The translations under genes and the position numbers were made by a program. The notes under the pieces are model-generated. The model did not search any database and was not told the DNA's origin. It saw only the letters and a list, made by a program, of their open reading frames with translations. This document shows positions 47,346-60,526 of a stretch of DNA of 64,000 nt, piece after piece. Positions within the stretch are counted from its first letter, which is position 1, and each line of letters begins with the position of its first letter. Origin of the DNA: Citrus sinensis (Eukaryota; Streptophyta; Magnoliopsida; Sapindales; Rutaceae); NCBI RefSeq assembly GCF_022201045.2, contig NC_068559.1, positions 27,163,501 to 27,227,500 on the forward strand. The letters are read 5' to 3'.

Positions 47346-49710
47346 TATATAATAAAGGAGTTTACTAAAGATTTTTATCCTCACTCACCACATTTGTGGG
47401 AGGAGAAATAACCTTAACTTTATTAAGATAACAAGTTCACTACTAATAAGATAAAGATTTATCTACTCTAGCTAAGGTAAAATTAATGCTGGACTTCAAA
47501 ATTGAAAAAAAAAAAGTTAACCAAGCCTTAATTAGGAACACCAATGAAGCCTTTGCCTGGACAAACATTGAGTGATGATACTTAATCCACCCTCTTCATA
47601 CCCATATTTCACTTTAACTCATTTATTTTTAAATTTATTCTTATTAAAAAATAGTTATTATTATGTATTTTATTTGTACGATGATCATTTTTCTCTTCTA
47701 GTAAAATAAGTTGCTAAAATTAAATTTTAACATTGACAACTAAGTCAGCTTTTTTAACTTTATTTACAATTAAATTATTTTTTCACTAGATTTTAAAGAT
47801 TGTGAGAGAAAAACACAAAAAGAGAATCATAATTCATTTTATTTTCTTCCCTCAACCATCATCATCACTCTCAAATCCATTATCGCCACCAACACCATCA
47901 CCTATCTTCATCGCTAGCAATCCATCGCCCCCATACAACCTAGAAATCTAAAGATTATTGTCAACAGGACATAGAGGTTTACAAGTTCAGCCGTGCTGAT
48001 TTTCTGAAGTTAATTGTCTCTAATTTTACTTTGGGAATCTGTTATGTTCTATTTGGAATCGGCTTTCATGTCCTTTTTTGGTTTGAATTTATAATTGCTG
48101 CCATTTTCTTGGCAGAGATATAATTCTAGTTTCTGACAACTTAATGGTAGATTGAGGTTTTATTGTAATCAAATGGATCTAGCTGGTCGCTTGCTATTTT
48201 TGTTTTGTTTTTGTGCAGTTCCTTGGATATCATGGTCCCTTGGCTAATCATCAACTTGAAAGAGCCTTTCTGGAAGCAGCAACCTATGATATTTGCTACC
48301 TCAGGAAATCAGAGATCTAACGGAGAACTATGTGCGCTGGTGGGATGAATTGAGGGTCAAATATCGAATAAATATTTTGAATAGTTTGAAGGCAGCCCAG
48401 AGTCAATGATGGGCTTCGAAGAATCCGGATCTGTAGGTCGAATAAGCCCAAGAAATTTTTGGTCAGCTCAATTCAAGGCCCCCAAGCACAACTTATGTTA
48501 AAAAAAAAAACATTAATCCAACTTGCAAAGTTACATGACCTTATAATAATCGTTCAGTAATTAATTATCATTATTATTTTCATCTTACTGTCATATAATG
48601 AATCATATAGAAATCTCGGAGGACTCATTTTGCTAGAATATATGTCACGCCTAAAGTGAAAATTGAATAGAAAAAAACAGCCCTAGTAATTTTGTGTCGA
48701 GCAGGAGGCACAAATTCACACTCATTTTTGGCACTAACATCGCAACTCACAAATGCAAAATTGAAAGAGGAAACCCTCCAGAGATACAAATTCACAGACA
48801 TAGTATTAGGTTTGACTTTTGACAAATCTTCTCAGGCTGACCATTTCGTTAGTTTTATCTCTTTCACCCACTACTGACTACACAACACGAAGATAAAGTC
48901 AACGGAGCGGCCAACGATTCAAAAAAAAAAAAAAAATTTGGTGAGCAGAGCCACTTCCCCTTCTTAGCAGCAATTGGGCCCCCGAAAATCCTTTACTTTG
49001 TTTCATACATTTATTTATTTTATCGTTTAGAAAAGGTCTTTGCGAGTGGGTGATCCCAAAAACAAAACTTGATGCAAGGTTGATGCCACAAGTCGGCACC
49101 GTATTTTCCTATTACTACTATTATTTTCTGGAAGACACTTTTACAATTTTGATGTCAAAAGTCAAGACCAGGGAAATGTCTTATACAAATGATTAGAAGT
49201 TGAGAATTTGATGGTGTCTCGCTCTTGACTTTGTTTATTACGTGTAAGTAACAAAAATCCTCGCCACTATTGCCATGATGACCCGCGCATTATATCGTAA
49301 ATTTTTGCTTTTGATTTCCTTTTCAATTTAAAATTATTACCAAATTTACCGCTTCAAGAATGATACAGAGGCATAGAATAGAGCACCAATTCAACAACTT
49401 GCCCAGCCGCACACAAAAGACCAAATTAGATAGCCCGAATTCAAATTTAAAATACCAAATCGTCCGCTAAGTGCATCATTAACTAAATCTGAAACGAGGC
49501 CTTTTTTGTCATTTTATCTTCAAAAAAAATGGCCGCGAAGCAATTAAGATTTTGGTTAGAACAAAATGGGGGAGCAACTAACTTCATATGTTATGTGTTT
49601 CTTTGAAACTGTCAAGCAAACCAAAACCCCCCAAAAAGAAGAAGACAACCGAGAATAGAGAAAAATAATAAACTGAAAGATTTTAGTTTCAAATCCATCT
49701 GCAAAATTTC
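47346..49710. other. Intergenic and 5' flank of the formin gene
   Basis: AT-rich, no gene supported. A splice-acceptor-like 'tttgtgcag' at 48213-48221 is followed by a 24-codon open stretch (with GYHGPLANHQLERAF) that I do not recognise. The last 100-200 bp before 49711 are the likely leader of the formin gene. Confidence 0.35.
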
Positions 49711-52167
49711 ATGGCTGTAATATTTCAGCCATGGCTTCTGCTTCTCTATATTCTCATTTCTGTTATTCCCTTTTCATCTTGCCAGCCTCGGAATATTGAA
49801 ACTTTTTATCCATTTGACCCTCCATCTTCTCCTGCACCATCACCCACTATCACTAGCGATCCTCCGATTACAACTCCATTGCCTCCGCCAAGATCCCCGC
49901 AACTAGTCCCTCCGCCGCCATCACTATCGGCACCGCAATCAGGGTCGCCATCGGATAACAAAACCATCGCAAAGGCAGTAGCTGCAACAGCAGCCAGTAC
50001 TTTATTTATCGCCGTGTTGTTTTTCTTTGCACTTCAAAGATATATTTTACGTAAAAGACAGAGAGTTGGTGATGGTGATCGTAATAATTCCAACGAGGGG
50101 CGGCCGTCGAACGAGTTTACAAGATTTGATGGAAACCTCAGGGGGTTGATTGTTGATGAGAATGGGCTGGATGTGCTTTATTGGAGAAAGCTTGAAGAGG
50201 GTGACAAGAGAAAGGGCTTTGACAGAGAGATTTTACATAGTCCAAGACATGAGGAAGAAAAGGAACAAGGGATGAGTATTAACAAGTTTGAGGCTGTACA
50301 AGAAGTTCCTTTACTCAGAGGAAAGTCTTCATCTTCCCACGTTAAAGTTCAACCAGAAAATGATGATTTGGATCATATCATAACTTCTAAGCCAACTCCA
50401 ACTCCTGCGCCCTCTGCTCTCAAGACTATTCAAGAAAAGCAACCACCAATTCAACAATCAAACGTTCCGCCACCTCCACCGCCAATTCAGTACAATAAAA
50501 GCACTGCAGCACCTCCACCTCCGCCTCCGCCTCCGCCAGTGCCGGCAAAGAAAAATCCTGCTCCACCGCCTCCACCACCATCAATTTTGAAACCGCCTTC
50601 TGTTCCGAAAAGGAGTTCAAACGAGGGTCAATTAAAGGACTCTTCTGCCGAGACAGGAAATGGGAATGGCCACGTAAAACTTAAGCCGTTGCACTGGGAC
50701 AAAGTGAACAAAAATGTTGAACATTCAATGGTGTGGGACAAAATTGATGGTGGTTCTTTTAGGTAATTGTGATTTGCAATTTTAGATGGCGTTAATTTTT
50801 TATATGTAAACTGGATCAACCAACTGATTTCTGTAACTCTTGATTGATGTTTTTTCAGGTTTGATGGCGATCTTATGGAAGCACTCTTTGGATATGTTGC
50901 CACTAACAGGAGATCACCTACAAGAGAAAGAAACTCAAAGAATTCAACTGGTCCCAATTCACAGGTTATCCTTCTTGATGCTCGCAAGTCTCAGAACACT
51001 GCAATTGTCCTAAAATCTTTGGCACTCTCTCGCGGAGAGCTCCTCAGTGCAATCTTGGATGGTAAAGAGCTAAATCCAGAACCTCTTGAAAAGCTGACAA
51101 GAGTAGCCCCAACTAAAGAAGAACAATCCAAGATTCTTGATTTCGATGGTGATCCCACAAGGCTTGCTGACGCTGAATCCTTCCACTACCACATTCTGAA
51201 AGCTGTTCCCTCAGCTTATACCCGTCTTCATGCCCTGCTATTCAGATCAAATTATGACTCTGAGATTGCCCAATTCAAAGAAACTTTACAAACCCTTGAA
51301 CTGGGTTGCAAGGAGCTTCGAACTCGAGGACTCTTATTGAAACTTTTAGAGGCAATCCTCAAGGCTGGCAATCGCATGAATGCGGGAACTGCTAGAGGGA
51401 ATGCGCAAGCTTTCAACCTTACAGCACTTAGAAAGCTCTCTGATGTTAAAAGCACTGATGGGAAAACAACCTTGCTTCACTTTGTGGTAGAAGAAGTTGT
51501 TCGAGCTGAGGGAAGACGCTGTGTGATCAACAGGAACCGTAGCTTGAGTCGTAGTGGAAGCAGCAGGAACAGCAGCAGCGGCAGCCTAACTTTTGAAAAT
51601 TCTACACCAAAGGAGGAAAAAGAGAAGGAATATATGCGGTTGGGTTTGCCCGTAATAGGAGGCCTCAGTGCAGAGTTCTCTAATGTAAAGAAAGCAGCCA
51701 CAGTAGATTATGATGCCGCTTCAGGAACCTGCTCAACTCTCTCAGCTCGTGTAGTCGAAATCCGAGAGCTTGTGTCCCAATGTGCCGCTGATGGAGGAGG
51801 AGGGTTTGTGAAAGAGATGAAAGCGTTTCTTGAAACAGCTGAAAAAGAATTAAATGTTTTGAGAGAAGAGCAAACTAGGGTAAAGGTACTTGTGAGGAAA
51901 ACTACAGAGTATTACCAAGCAAAAGAGCACAAAGCACATCCACTGCAACTGTTTGTAATAATCAAAGATTTCCTAGGCATGGTTGATCAAGTTTGTATTG
52001 AAATTGCTCGAAATATGCAAAAGAGGAGGTCACCATTGACAGGCATTGGATCGTCATCCCCAATATCGCCAGCACAAAGGACTGTGAGGTTTCCAAATTT
52101 GCCAGAACATTTCTTCACTGACAAGTCCAGAAGCAATTCTAGTGAGTCAGATTCTGATTCTTGTTGA
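49711..52167 (+). CDS. Class I formin-like protein (FH1-FH2), AtFH4/AtFH8-like
   Basis: Two exons, 49711-50762 and 50859-52167, with a 96 bp intron, give 786 residues. In order: a signal peptide (about 1-24); a short Pro-rich extracellular part that can contact the wall (25-80); a transmembrane helix (about 87-109) followed by a basic stop-transfer RKRQR; a cytoplasmic linker; the FH1 region with runs of six to nine Pro (about 250-300) for profilin-actin; and the FH2 domain (about 327-745) opening at [11 protein letters not shown] and containing [13 protein letters not shown] and [18 protein letters not shown]2 dimers nucleate actin and stay at the growing barbed end, so the protein links the plasma membrane to actin. 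The short extracellular part and the two-exon layout suit the FH4/FH8 group of Arabidopsis. The tail after FH2 is short and Ser-rich. The gene is whole. Confidence 0.95.
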
Positions 52168-52755
52168 AGTATATAATTCGTCTTCTAAAGGAAGATTTGT
52201 GTATATAGATCTTATGCATTTTTTAAAAAGATTATAAAATTGAAAATAAACGTAACCGAGTGAATTTTTTGAATGCATGAAGCCAACATTTGGTTAATTC
52301 AAGAGTATAGCAATGTAGGGCCGTCTTTCACCTATGTACTTTCTCAGTGCAACTGTAACCATTATGGGGTTGAATTTTCAATTTTCTGTCCAGAATGATG
52401 GAAGAGTGCAAATCCAATTTATGTTATTATGGAATTCCTTCCAAATTGGTCACGGTCATCGGAAGCTACCATTGACTTAGAAATTGCAAACATTATATAT
52501 AATTATATATATGTGCATTGAACTAATTATCATTGAGGAAGCATCAGTAGAAGACAACAATGAGCGTATTGGAAAAAAGTACCCCTCGGTGTTGGCGGCA
52601 GAGTTTGAATGCCTAGTTTCCGAATTCCAAGTCTGGAAAGAAGAAACAAATTGTTAGTATTATGACACAGATTCCCACGAAGTGATATCATATCCCCCGT
52701 TGTGTCAATTAGTTTGAGGGAGGAACCCGATCGCAATTTTTCCTAACTTTTTAGA
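52168..52755. other. 3' flank of the formin gene
   Basis: 3' UTR and flank. No other gene; a minus-strand frame at 52530-52736 has no domain. Confidence 0.4.
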
Positions 52756-52905
52756 AGGTTTTTCTAAATTATATTTATTGTAACTTACAATTAATTTTTT
52801 AATAACCAAACATAAATGATAGATCAATAGCATTAAATGAACCCGTGGGTAAATTTAATCTGACTGTAACTTACATTAAATATAACTTTAAAAAAAACTT
52901 AAAAA
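52756..52905. mobile_element. Candidate fold-back MITE
   Basis: About 35 bp at the left (tttattgtaacttaca) is inverted at the right (tgtaacttacattaaata) with several mismatches and a one-base gap. The spacer is about 75 bp. No firm target duplication. The family is unknown. Confidence 0.45.
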
Positions 52906-55130
52906 AGAACTAGAGATTTTAAAATTTTGAACCAAGTTGCAGATTTTGTAATAAAGGAAATAAGAAAAGTATCTCTGTAACATCTCTATTCTATCGTATT
53001 TACATCTAATCACCACAAAAATTTTGACCTTTTTTTTACACCACATTTATTTTTAGACTTGTGTCAATCAACTATTTTGACATTAACAAATGATCATTTT
53101 ACCCTAAAATGAATTAAAAGATCATTTTATTCTACAAATTTTTAAAAAATAAAATTATTATAATTACAAGAATCTCTTGAATTTAATATAACAAATTAAT
53201 CTCAAAATATAATATGTTAATTCTTTGTAATTATAAATTCATTTCAAAATTATCATGTTAATTTCATGTAATTATAATTTCATTTAATTTTTGTAATTAA
53301 ATTAAGTAGAGGGAAGTTTTTTTTAATTTTAATTTTAAGAACAAATTTAACATATTTAAGTATAAGAACAAATTTAATATAACAAATGCCTTCTCTTGGA
53401 ATCGACTTAACTGATTCGTGTCACCCCACGACGCAGCCTCAAAATGGCTTACATGGTAACTTTCTTTATTCCAAGAGAAAACATTTTCTTCTTCATTCCT
53501 TTTTTTTTTTTAATTTTATTTTTGTGAGTTGAGAAAAACCTTTAATTCGATGATTCTCTTTTATACATTTCCATAAATTTTAAACACTTTAATAAGCTTA
53601 TGAACAAAACCAAAAACGTAACCTCGAATTTAATAGACGGATGACTAGCATTAACCCCCAAAAAAAAAAAAAAAAAAAAAAAAAAAACAGCGTCAACGTT
53701 CATATTTGGGTGCAACAGGCACAAGAAGTCCATGCTCTTCCGACATTTTTACAGCTCATTATGCAATACAAAAGCTACTTAAACCTTCTAACAGAACTCC
53801 CACATCCCCCTTTTTTTTATTGAGGCTACATATTATATATGGGTGCGGTAGTTCATCGATAAGAGATATCACAGCTTCACTCTCTTCTCTATTTCAACAA
53901 ATAATGAACAAGGCCCACAAGAAAAGAAGATGACCATTAATAGGATGTTTCATATCCGCAGCCTGTGACTCATCAATGAGTGGTTGGTTTCTCCCCGCTA
54001 AGTAATAATATCATGACACACGGCCATGGGCCCTTACACAGAAGCAACGACTTCATATTTTATCTGCTGTCCATTAGATTTAATTACCCTCCAAAGTAGA
54101 TATGCACATCGTCACATCTTGTGTTCCTTCACCAGACCATTGAAATTGTATTCTTATTTGTGTTTGCTGATGGTGGATACTTGGTGATTTCCAATGAAAG
54201 AGACCCAGTTCACCGATGTATCTCATTCTTTAAACCCTCCTGTGAAAATAGACCCATGTCACAATATAGTTTACATTAATAGAAACTTAGAAGACAAAGA
54301 TAAATTGAAATTTTCATGGGTGGATTCATGACTCCACTCAAAGATCTCAATTGGCAAGACAGATTTGATTATTTTTGTTGTACATCTAGGCACCTTTGTG
54401 AGCTAATCTCAGATGACTCAACCAACAAGAGGACATAGCCTTGATCAACTTCTTTGGTTGCTCCAGGCTGACTAAGCTAATAATTGATATAGGGTTACAT
54501 AAGGCATGGTAGTACATTTCGCACTACTAACTGCATGGAACTTCCTGGAAGTACGGCTTGAAAATTCCAAGAGTTGGAGATATATTAGTGGACATAGAAA
54601 ATATTTCTCACTAGTTTTCAAAGTGACTCATAAAAAGTACATTAACTTGAGTTTTAAACAAAGATTGCAGATAAATATGGCAGCTTAAACAGGCACCTCA
54701 ATTAACGCGTAAGAGCCAAACCACCAAGTAAATACTTCCGCAGATCCACTCAAATACTAATGACTAATGAGCCAAAACTGCTTCCTGGCCCACATAGCCA
54801 ATAGATCTCACTCGAGAAGTGATAAATCATGTAAATCTTTGTATTCCTCCACTTGGCAAGCACTAGACTCAGGGTAACAGCGAAGCGTAAAATCTAGTCA
54901 ATCGGTTCATCTACCACCACGGATAATAAGTCGGGTACTAACTTCACCTTAAATTAAGATTTTTATTCTACTCGTGTAGAGATAATATTTGTCAAATCAC
55001 AAAGCTATACCAAGGTGATTTCACATTGACACCAGGTGATATCTATAAAGTAATCAGTCTGTCCCTTGGAATGAGGATACTCATTTGGATAGTTTGCCAG
55101 CATATGTAATGATAATATGACATGACATAC
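52906..55130. other. Intergenic; possible last exon of the TPX2-family gene
   Basis: AT-rich. A 28-base A run lies at 53660-53687. On the minus strand a good acceptor (TTTTCACAG) ending at 54240 opens nine codons and a stop (to 54210) in phase with the last sure exon of the gene to the right. I mention it as an option only. No other gene is seen. Confidence 0.35.
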
Positions 55131-57691
55131 CTTATTTAAACAGCCTTTCAATATCTTTTGTTCAGGATATAAACTTGGCGCTGATCTGGCTTTGGAACTT
55201 GAGTTCTGCCTTACCTTTTTGATATCCACTTCTTTATTCTCCTGTGTCAAGCATGTGGAGCTCAGGAAAGCAATTTACACACACACACACACATTTATAT
55301 ACAATGGATATCGACAGATAGAAAAGTTTTTCGTATAGTGTGAAAGTGGGAATGAAAGGTAATCCACCAGTTCCTATAGAATTTAATTGATTCCAATAAG
55401 CTTATGATGCGACTTTTAACAAATGACAAGGATGGAAAGACTGTCTTCACTATGAAAAACATAAAATGCACCCTTGATTTTGTATGGGGGCAAAGTCTCT
55501 CTGCATCTCTAGCATTGGATTTTTCCTCCAAGTTCTTGGAAAACAGAATACAATAGTTGAGATTACCATAAAGGCTTCAATTTTTCAAAATCAAATGAAT
55601 CTGAGTGCTAGCAAATGACTCGCAGAGAGAGAAGGGAAGTGTTGACCAATTACCTCTCTCCTTTTCTCGGCCCTTTCATCACTTTTCAATGATAAAGAAG
55701 ATGGGGCAGCCTTAGCAGATTTTTTCTCCACACCAGCTGCTTTGAAAGACCTATCCAAACCAACCAAAGCAAAATTGAATTTTCCCAAAATGAAAATTGG
55801 CATTACTGGACATTGGACAACAACAGAACTGTAGCTAAGGGGCACAAAGCAATAATTTTCAGACCATTCGTCAATGGATTATAACAAACTGAGCCAAGTG
55901 AAGCTGTGTTTTGGGTCATAACTAATTTAGACAGATCCATGATTTGAGTAAATGAATTTGCTAACTCTCACACACAAACACAAATGCAAGCATAAAACAG
56001 TACCTACACTCATCAGCAGAGAAAAGTGTAAAAATAGAAATATTACCCTGCATTCTCTTTCCGGGGAGTCAAAGAGGGAACCCTTGGTTCGGCTCCCTTT
56101 GCAGTCACCTGTGCAATTTCACAGTGGAAAAAAAAATTCACAAAGTCAATAAGACCATTTCACGGGAAAAATGAGAGAAACATGAACAGGCCTTTTGCAT
56201 GGGAAATATAATAGTATCATAAACCTGCTTTGGTGCTGGCGATCGCTCTTCTTTAGAAGATTTCAACTGATTGTAATTGTTTTGAAATGTCTTAAAAGCT
56301 CGCTTGACAATGTCCTTATCCCCCATTTTCTCCATAATGAGAGACTTTCTAGTTGTGGTAAGAGAAACTGGATCAGAACTTGATGGGCCCAGACTCAGAG
56401 ATATGTGCAAGGACTTAGGAGCCACTTTCTTGCTTTCTCCTGCAGAAAGATTCTTGCTTCTTGGTAAAGATGAACCATTTCCTATCTTTGTTGAAGATCT
56501 TGATGAAGATAGAGTAGACATAGGGGTTGGCTTTGACACTTTGGGGGTTGAAAGATGCGGTGACTTAGCTATTCTTGATGCCTTAGTTATAGGTGAGGAC
56601 TTTGCAGCAGGTGATGCTGGTTTCTTCTTTATCTTAGAAATGTTTTTCTCCTTATTCACCGGTGCAATCTAAATTAAGAATTTTGAAAAATAAATATAAG
56701 AAGAGACACCAAATTAACCAAACAACCAATTAATATACAAAAGTTTACCTTATGAGAATTCTTTGGATGATCCAACTTCACGTTTTCTTCTTTAACATTT
56801 GTAGCAGGTTCCATTTCCTTTTCCTGTAACTCCTTTACAATGACCATCCGCATGGAACTATTTTCCACATCTTCTTTCACTGTAACAACCACAGCTTCTT
56901 CTGGTTTGTTTGATGTCGGACTTTCTAATCTGCTTTTCTCCTCTTTCACTCTCTCAACTGGCGAGCTTTGACACTCCACTTTAATTGCAGCATCCCCACC
57001 AGGCTGATCAACAGGCATTCCCCTCACTTCATTAACCAAGCTGGTTTCTGGGTAAACTATATCATCAGACCTTTGATGATCAGATATATCAGATTCTGAT
57101 TTGTTCTTGCAATTGTCTGCCATCAGATCTCCACAAGTTTGATTATCTAACCTTGAGGAATCATTGTCCATTTGCTTCTCCTGATCCAGCAGCTCAGCCT
57201 TTCTTGCAGCAATCTTCTTGTAATGAGCTTCAAAGTAGGCTGCTTTCTTAGCTACTGATCCCGGTGTTGCACACTTCTCAACCTCTTCCAAATACTTATT
57301 AGGTGAAAAAGATGACCACTTTTCCCAAGACAGTGAATCATTCTCAAATCTACCAAAAGAAACCGACACTTCGAGGACAGGATTTGAGGGAACTGCCTTT
57401 CCCATCTGTTTACATAACACAAAAACCAAAATCCAAGAATACTTTCAAAGATCTAAGCAAGAAACAGGGCGACAACTCATAACAACAAAAACAGCATGGG
57501 AATTTAGAAATCACGTGTTCAGCAAATCAACGGTATACAAACAAACAAAACAGATTCAAGAACGAATAATGGGAATTGAAGTAAGCAAATGGGACATTCC
57601 ATTTTATAATTCATTACATGGACAAGAGGGTATGTACCTTATCTTCAAGATTTAGACTTGAAGGTGAAGCATCCAATATTGATTCACCCAT
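55131..57691 (-). CDS. WVD2/TPX2-family microtubule-associated protein, 3' end uncertain
   Basis: Exons: 57638-57691, 56749-57405, 56225-56668, 56047-56108, 55654-55750, 55472-55534 and 55131-55241, 496 codons so far. The start MGESILDASPSSLNLEDK and the segment SVSFGRFENDSLSWEKWSSF (about 30-49) with YLEEVEKCATPGSVAKKAAYFEAHYK are marks of the plant WVD2-like group. A long acidic/basic disordered part follows (about 85-385), then Lys/Ser-rich repeats, then the TPX2 box from about residue 410 (SDERAEKRRE, LEEKSNARDAER, ENKEVDIKKVRQNSSSKARSAPSLY). TPX2 boxes bind microtubules. The box is divergent: the usual KSLxFKAxPMPSFY has become QNSSSKARSAPSLY, and the FF(x)K before LEEK is absent at the exon junction. 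The C-terminus is open. Read-through of the last exon would stop at 55005, or a small exon near 54239-54210 may end it. Confidence 0.78.
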
Positions 57692-58052
57692 TAGTTTTCA
57701 GAAGCAAAGCTGAATTACCACACAAAGAAACAAACTTTGTACTACATGGACTTAACTGGCATGAATAAGACATCAATCCACTGGATCACACTATGAGACC
57801 AAGAATGAGCAGCTTACAATAAAGACAAAAAGAAATAGAACTTTAAAATATATAACTAGTGAAGAAGAAAGCTAGGCACCCACATGGGCTCTGTGGTGCT
57901 GTGTTCTACTCTTTTTTCAATGCTTCTATTATCACTTGATTTCCACCTTTTTACGGTAATGAAACCATTTGTCTGTTCTATTGCTTCTAGAAACTCCTAT
58001 AGCTTAAAACTCAATCATTTTAATAAAAGAAACAAAAATGGGAAAATAAGGA

Positions 58053-58103
<51 letters not shown>

Positions 58104-59771
58104 AAGTTGTTCAAAAGTAGAAATAACTCTCAAACCACATTATATTTCCAATGAAGATTTTAGCTTTTTATTTTTACTAGTAACGTTTCACAGTGAATTA
58201 AAAAAAAAAAAACTTTATTGCTGAGAAAATATATAGTTGCAATATTTAATGAATCATTGAAGATTAGTTGAATCAAATTTGGAGATTCAACAAATCAAGA
58301 GTGGGTGCATTGATTAAAGAAAGATTCACAACTAATCTAAGCAACTTTTCAATTATTTATGGTCTTACGAATAGATTTTGAGTCAAGATCCATTTTTTTC
58401 CCCCTTGAGAAGTTATGAGGGAGAAGTTAAAGATCCAATTGAGAGAGAAGTTTAGAGAGATCAAAGACAATATAAGCTTGCAAGGCCCACTTGGAAAAGT
58501 GAGAGTGAAGTAGAAAGGTTGAGCGTCTGTGATGAGAGCTGCACGGACACTCGACCCAACAGGTGACACAGCTCTCCGAATTTAATACTTTATCGAAAAA
58601 TTCTATACTATCGTAATAAAAATTACGGTATTAATATCGTGATAAAGATAAATATTATAAATTATAAATAAAATTAATAATTATAAAATAAAATTAATAA
58701 ATTCATACAACATTATTAATTATTTAAAAAATTAACATTGTTTCTACAGAATTTTAGTAAAAAAATATTTTATTCATTTACAAAAAAATATTTTCTATAA
58801 TTAAATAAAGAAAAAATTACTCATTAATTAAACAAAAAATTTTACTAAAAAAAGTAGAATGAGTTTTATTGAATTCGTTTAACCATAAATTCTATATTTA
58901 TTCTAGTATATTTGTATACTTTTTTCCCTATTTTCTATAATAATATCTATTTATTATACAAGTTAATGAAGCACAATTATTTATCTTAATATGGATTACA
59001 TGTATTACATAAATGTGTATTACATAAATGCATAACTAGCATTATTCAATTTAAATAAAAGAATCAATAAATATATAAGATAATAAACATTATAATGAGT
59101 TTTTAGTTTACATATTTTTTTTTAGTAACTCTTATATTAGCTTTACTTATTTTACATTTTATTCATAAGTTTTAGGTATAATCTACAAAATTTATATTTT
59201 ATTTTGCACTTAATGTTATTTTACTTGTTTTATGCTATATTTTTGAGTTTTTATTTTATTTATCAGTAATACATTAATTTACCAGCTTTATAGTAATTTA
59301 CTAGTTTTATCTTTCTTTTACAAATTTTATGTTCTATTTCTAAAATTTGTATTTTATTTTACAATTAGTATTAATTTACTAATTTTATATTATATTTGTA
59401 AGCATTAGTAAATTAGTGACGTTATGTTCAATCAATTGCATCGCCTAATACTTTAATCTCTGTGTACATATTTGCTTTTCTATTTTATTTTCATTTTTCT
59501 TTCTCTTTCTCTTTCAGCGGGAGGCAAGTGGGAGTCTACTAAGCAGTGCCATTGCTTTAAGGCCAGTCTACGTACAGAAGGAGTAATTAGGCTTTCACAA
59601 TTTTAAGCACGTCACTGACTGATCCGGGACTGTGATGGTTTCATTTTATTTCCTTTTTGCTTGCCTTGATTTTTCATCTTCGAATGCCCAAAACCTTAAG
59701 CTACTCAATCACTTCTGTTCCACATGAATAAATTCTAGTTTCAATCTAAAATATCATTGTCTAACACCTAC
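57692..59771. other. Intergenic, with a (GA)n microsatellite
   Basis: A 45-base (GA)n run lies at 58057-58101. The rest, above all 58600-59450, is strongly AT-rich. No gene is supported; frames at 57884-58120 and 58357-58569 have no domain. Confidence 0.45.
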
Positions 59772-59780
59772 TATATATAA
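59772..59780 (+). promoter_or_regulatory. TATA box of the germin-like gene
   Basis: TATATATAA lies 78 bp before the ATG at 59858, a usual spacing for a plant gene with a short leader. Confidence 0.65.
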
Positions 59781-59857
59781 GTTTCTTTGCTTATTGAAAT
59801 TCACACATACCCATAAACCAAAATATAACTGTCATTTCTCACAACAAAAAAGCAACT

Positions 59858-60526
59858 ATGAAAATCAGCTCTAAGACGATCCAATTGTTCCTTTATTCCC
59901 TAGCTCTTCTACTAAGCCTAGCAAAAACAGATCCACCTCCGCTACAAGATTTTTGCATTGCAGACACGGCATCACCTTCATTATTTTACAACAATGGGGT
60001 ACCATGTCTCAATCCAAACTCGGCAGTTTCTTCCCATTTTGTCACATCAGCTCTAGCTAAGCCTGGCAAGACAAGTGGTAACATATTTGGGTTCAATGCC
60101 ACCCTCACCAACACTAAAAATTTACCTGGGGTCAACACAATGGGCCTGACCATGGCCCGTATTGACATTGCTGCTAACGGGATCGTGCCACCGCACACCC
60201 ACCCACGGGCCTCGGAGGTGACCATATGCCTTAAGGGAGCACTACTTGTAGGCTTTGTGGATACGTTGGGTCGTCTCTTCACGCAACAATTGCGGCCCGG
60301 TGACTCGTTTGTGTTCCCTAAAGGCTTGATTCATTTTCTCTACAACATGGACTCCTCAAAGCCTGCATTAGCCCTATCTGGGCTCAGTAGCCAAAACCCT
60401 GGACTCCAAATGACTTCGATGGCTACATTCGCTTCCAAACCACCAATCCCTGATGAAGTTTTAAAGAAAGCTTTTCAAATTACCAGTCAAGATATCTCCA
60501 TAATAAGGAAAAACCTCGGTGGCTGA
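59858..60526 (+). CDS. Germin-like protein (cupin)
   Basis: An intronless gene for 222 residues, the usual length. Signal peptide about 1-23. C33 and C50 form the conserved germin disulfide. The cupin barrel has box 1 PPHTHPRASE (H113, H115, E120) and box 2 PGDSFVFPKGLIHF (H159), so all four manganese ligands are present. An N-glycosylation site sits at N80 (NAT). Germins form hexamers in the cell wall. Some oxidise oxalate and others dismutate superoxide; the sequence does not tell which, and many germin-like proteins lack oxalate oxidase activity. It has the motif order of a secreted germin-like protein, but I do not assign a subfamily number. The TATA box upstream and lack of breaks suggest an active gene. 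Confidence 0.95.
   Translation: MKISSKTIQLFLYSLALLLSLAKTDPPPLQDFCIADTASPSLFYNNGVPCLNPNSAVSSHFVTSALAKPGKTSGNIFGFNATLTNTKNLPGVNTMGLTMARIDIAANGIVPPHTHPRASEVTICLKGALLVGFVDTLGRLFTQQLRPGDSFVFPKGLIHFLYNMDSSKPALALSGLSSQNPGLQMTSMATFASKPPIPDEVLKKAFQITSQDISIIRKNLGG

Noticed and set aside
48213-48330. Exon-like piece after a splice-acceptor-like tttgtgcag
   Set aside because: No donor site, no homologue I recognise and no neighbouring exon. Too short to support a gene.
53660-53687. Long A run as a retroposon tail
   Set aside because: The words on both sides (gcattaacccc and cagcgtcaacg) are not repeated around a body, so it is a simple homopolymer.
57884-58120. 78-residue frame ending in a Glu/Arg repeat
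   Set aside because: The end is a translation of the (GA)n microsatellite; the rest has no domain.
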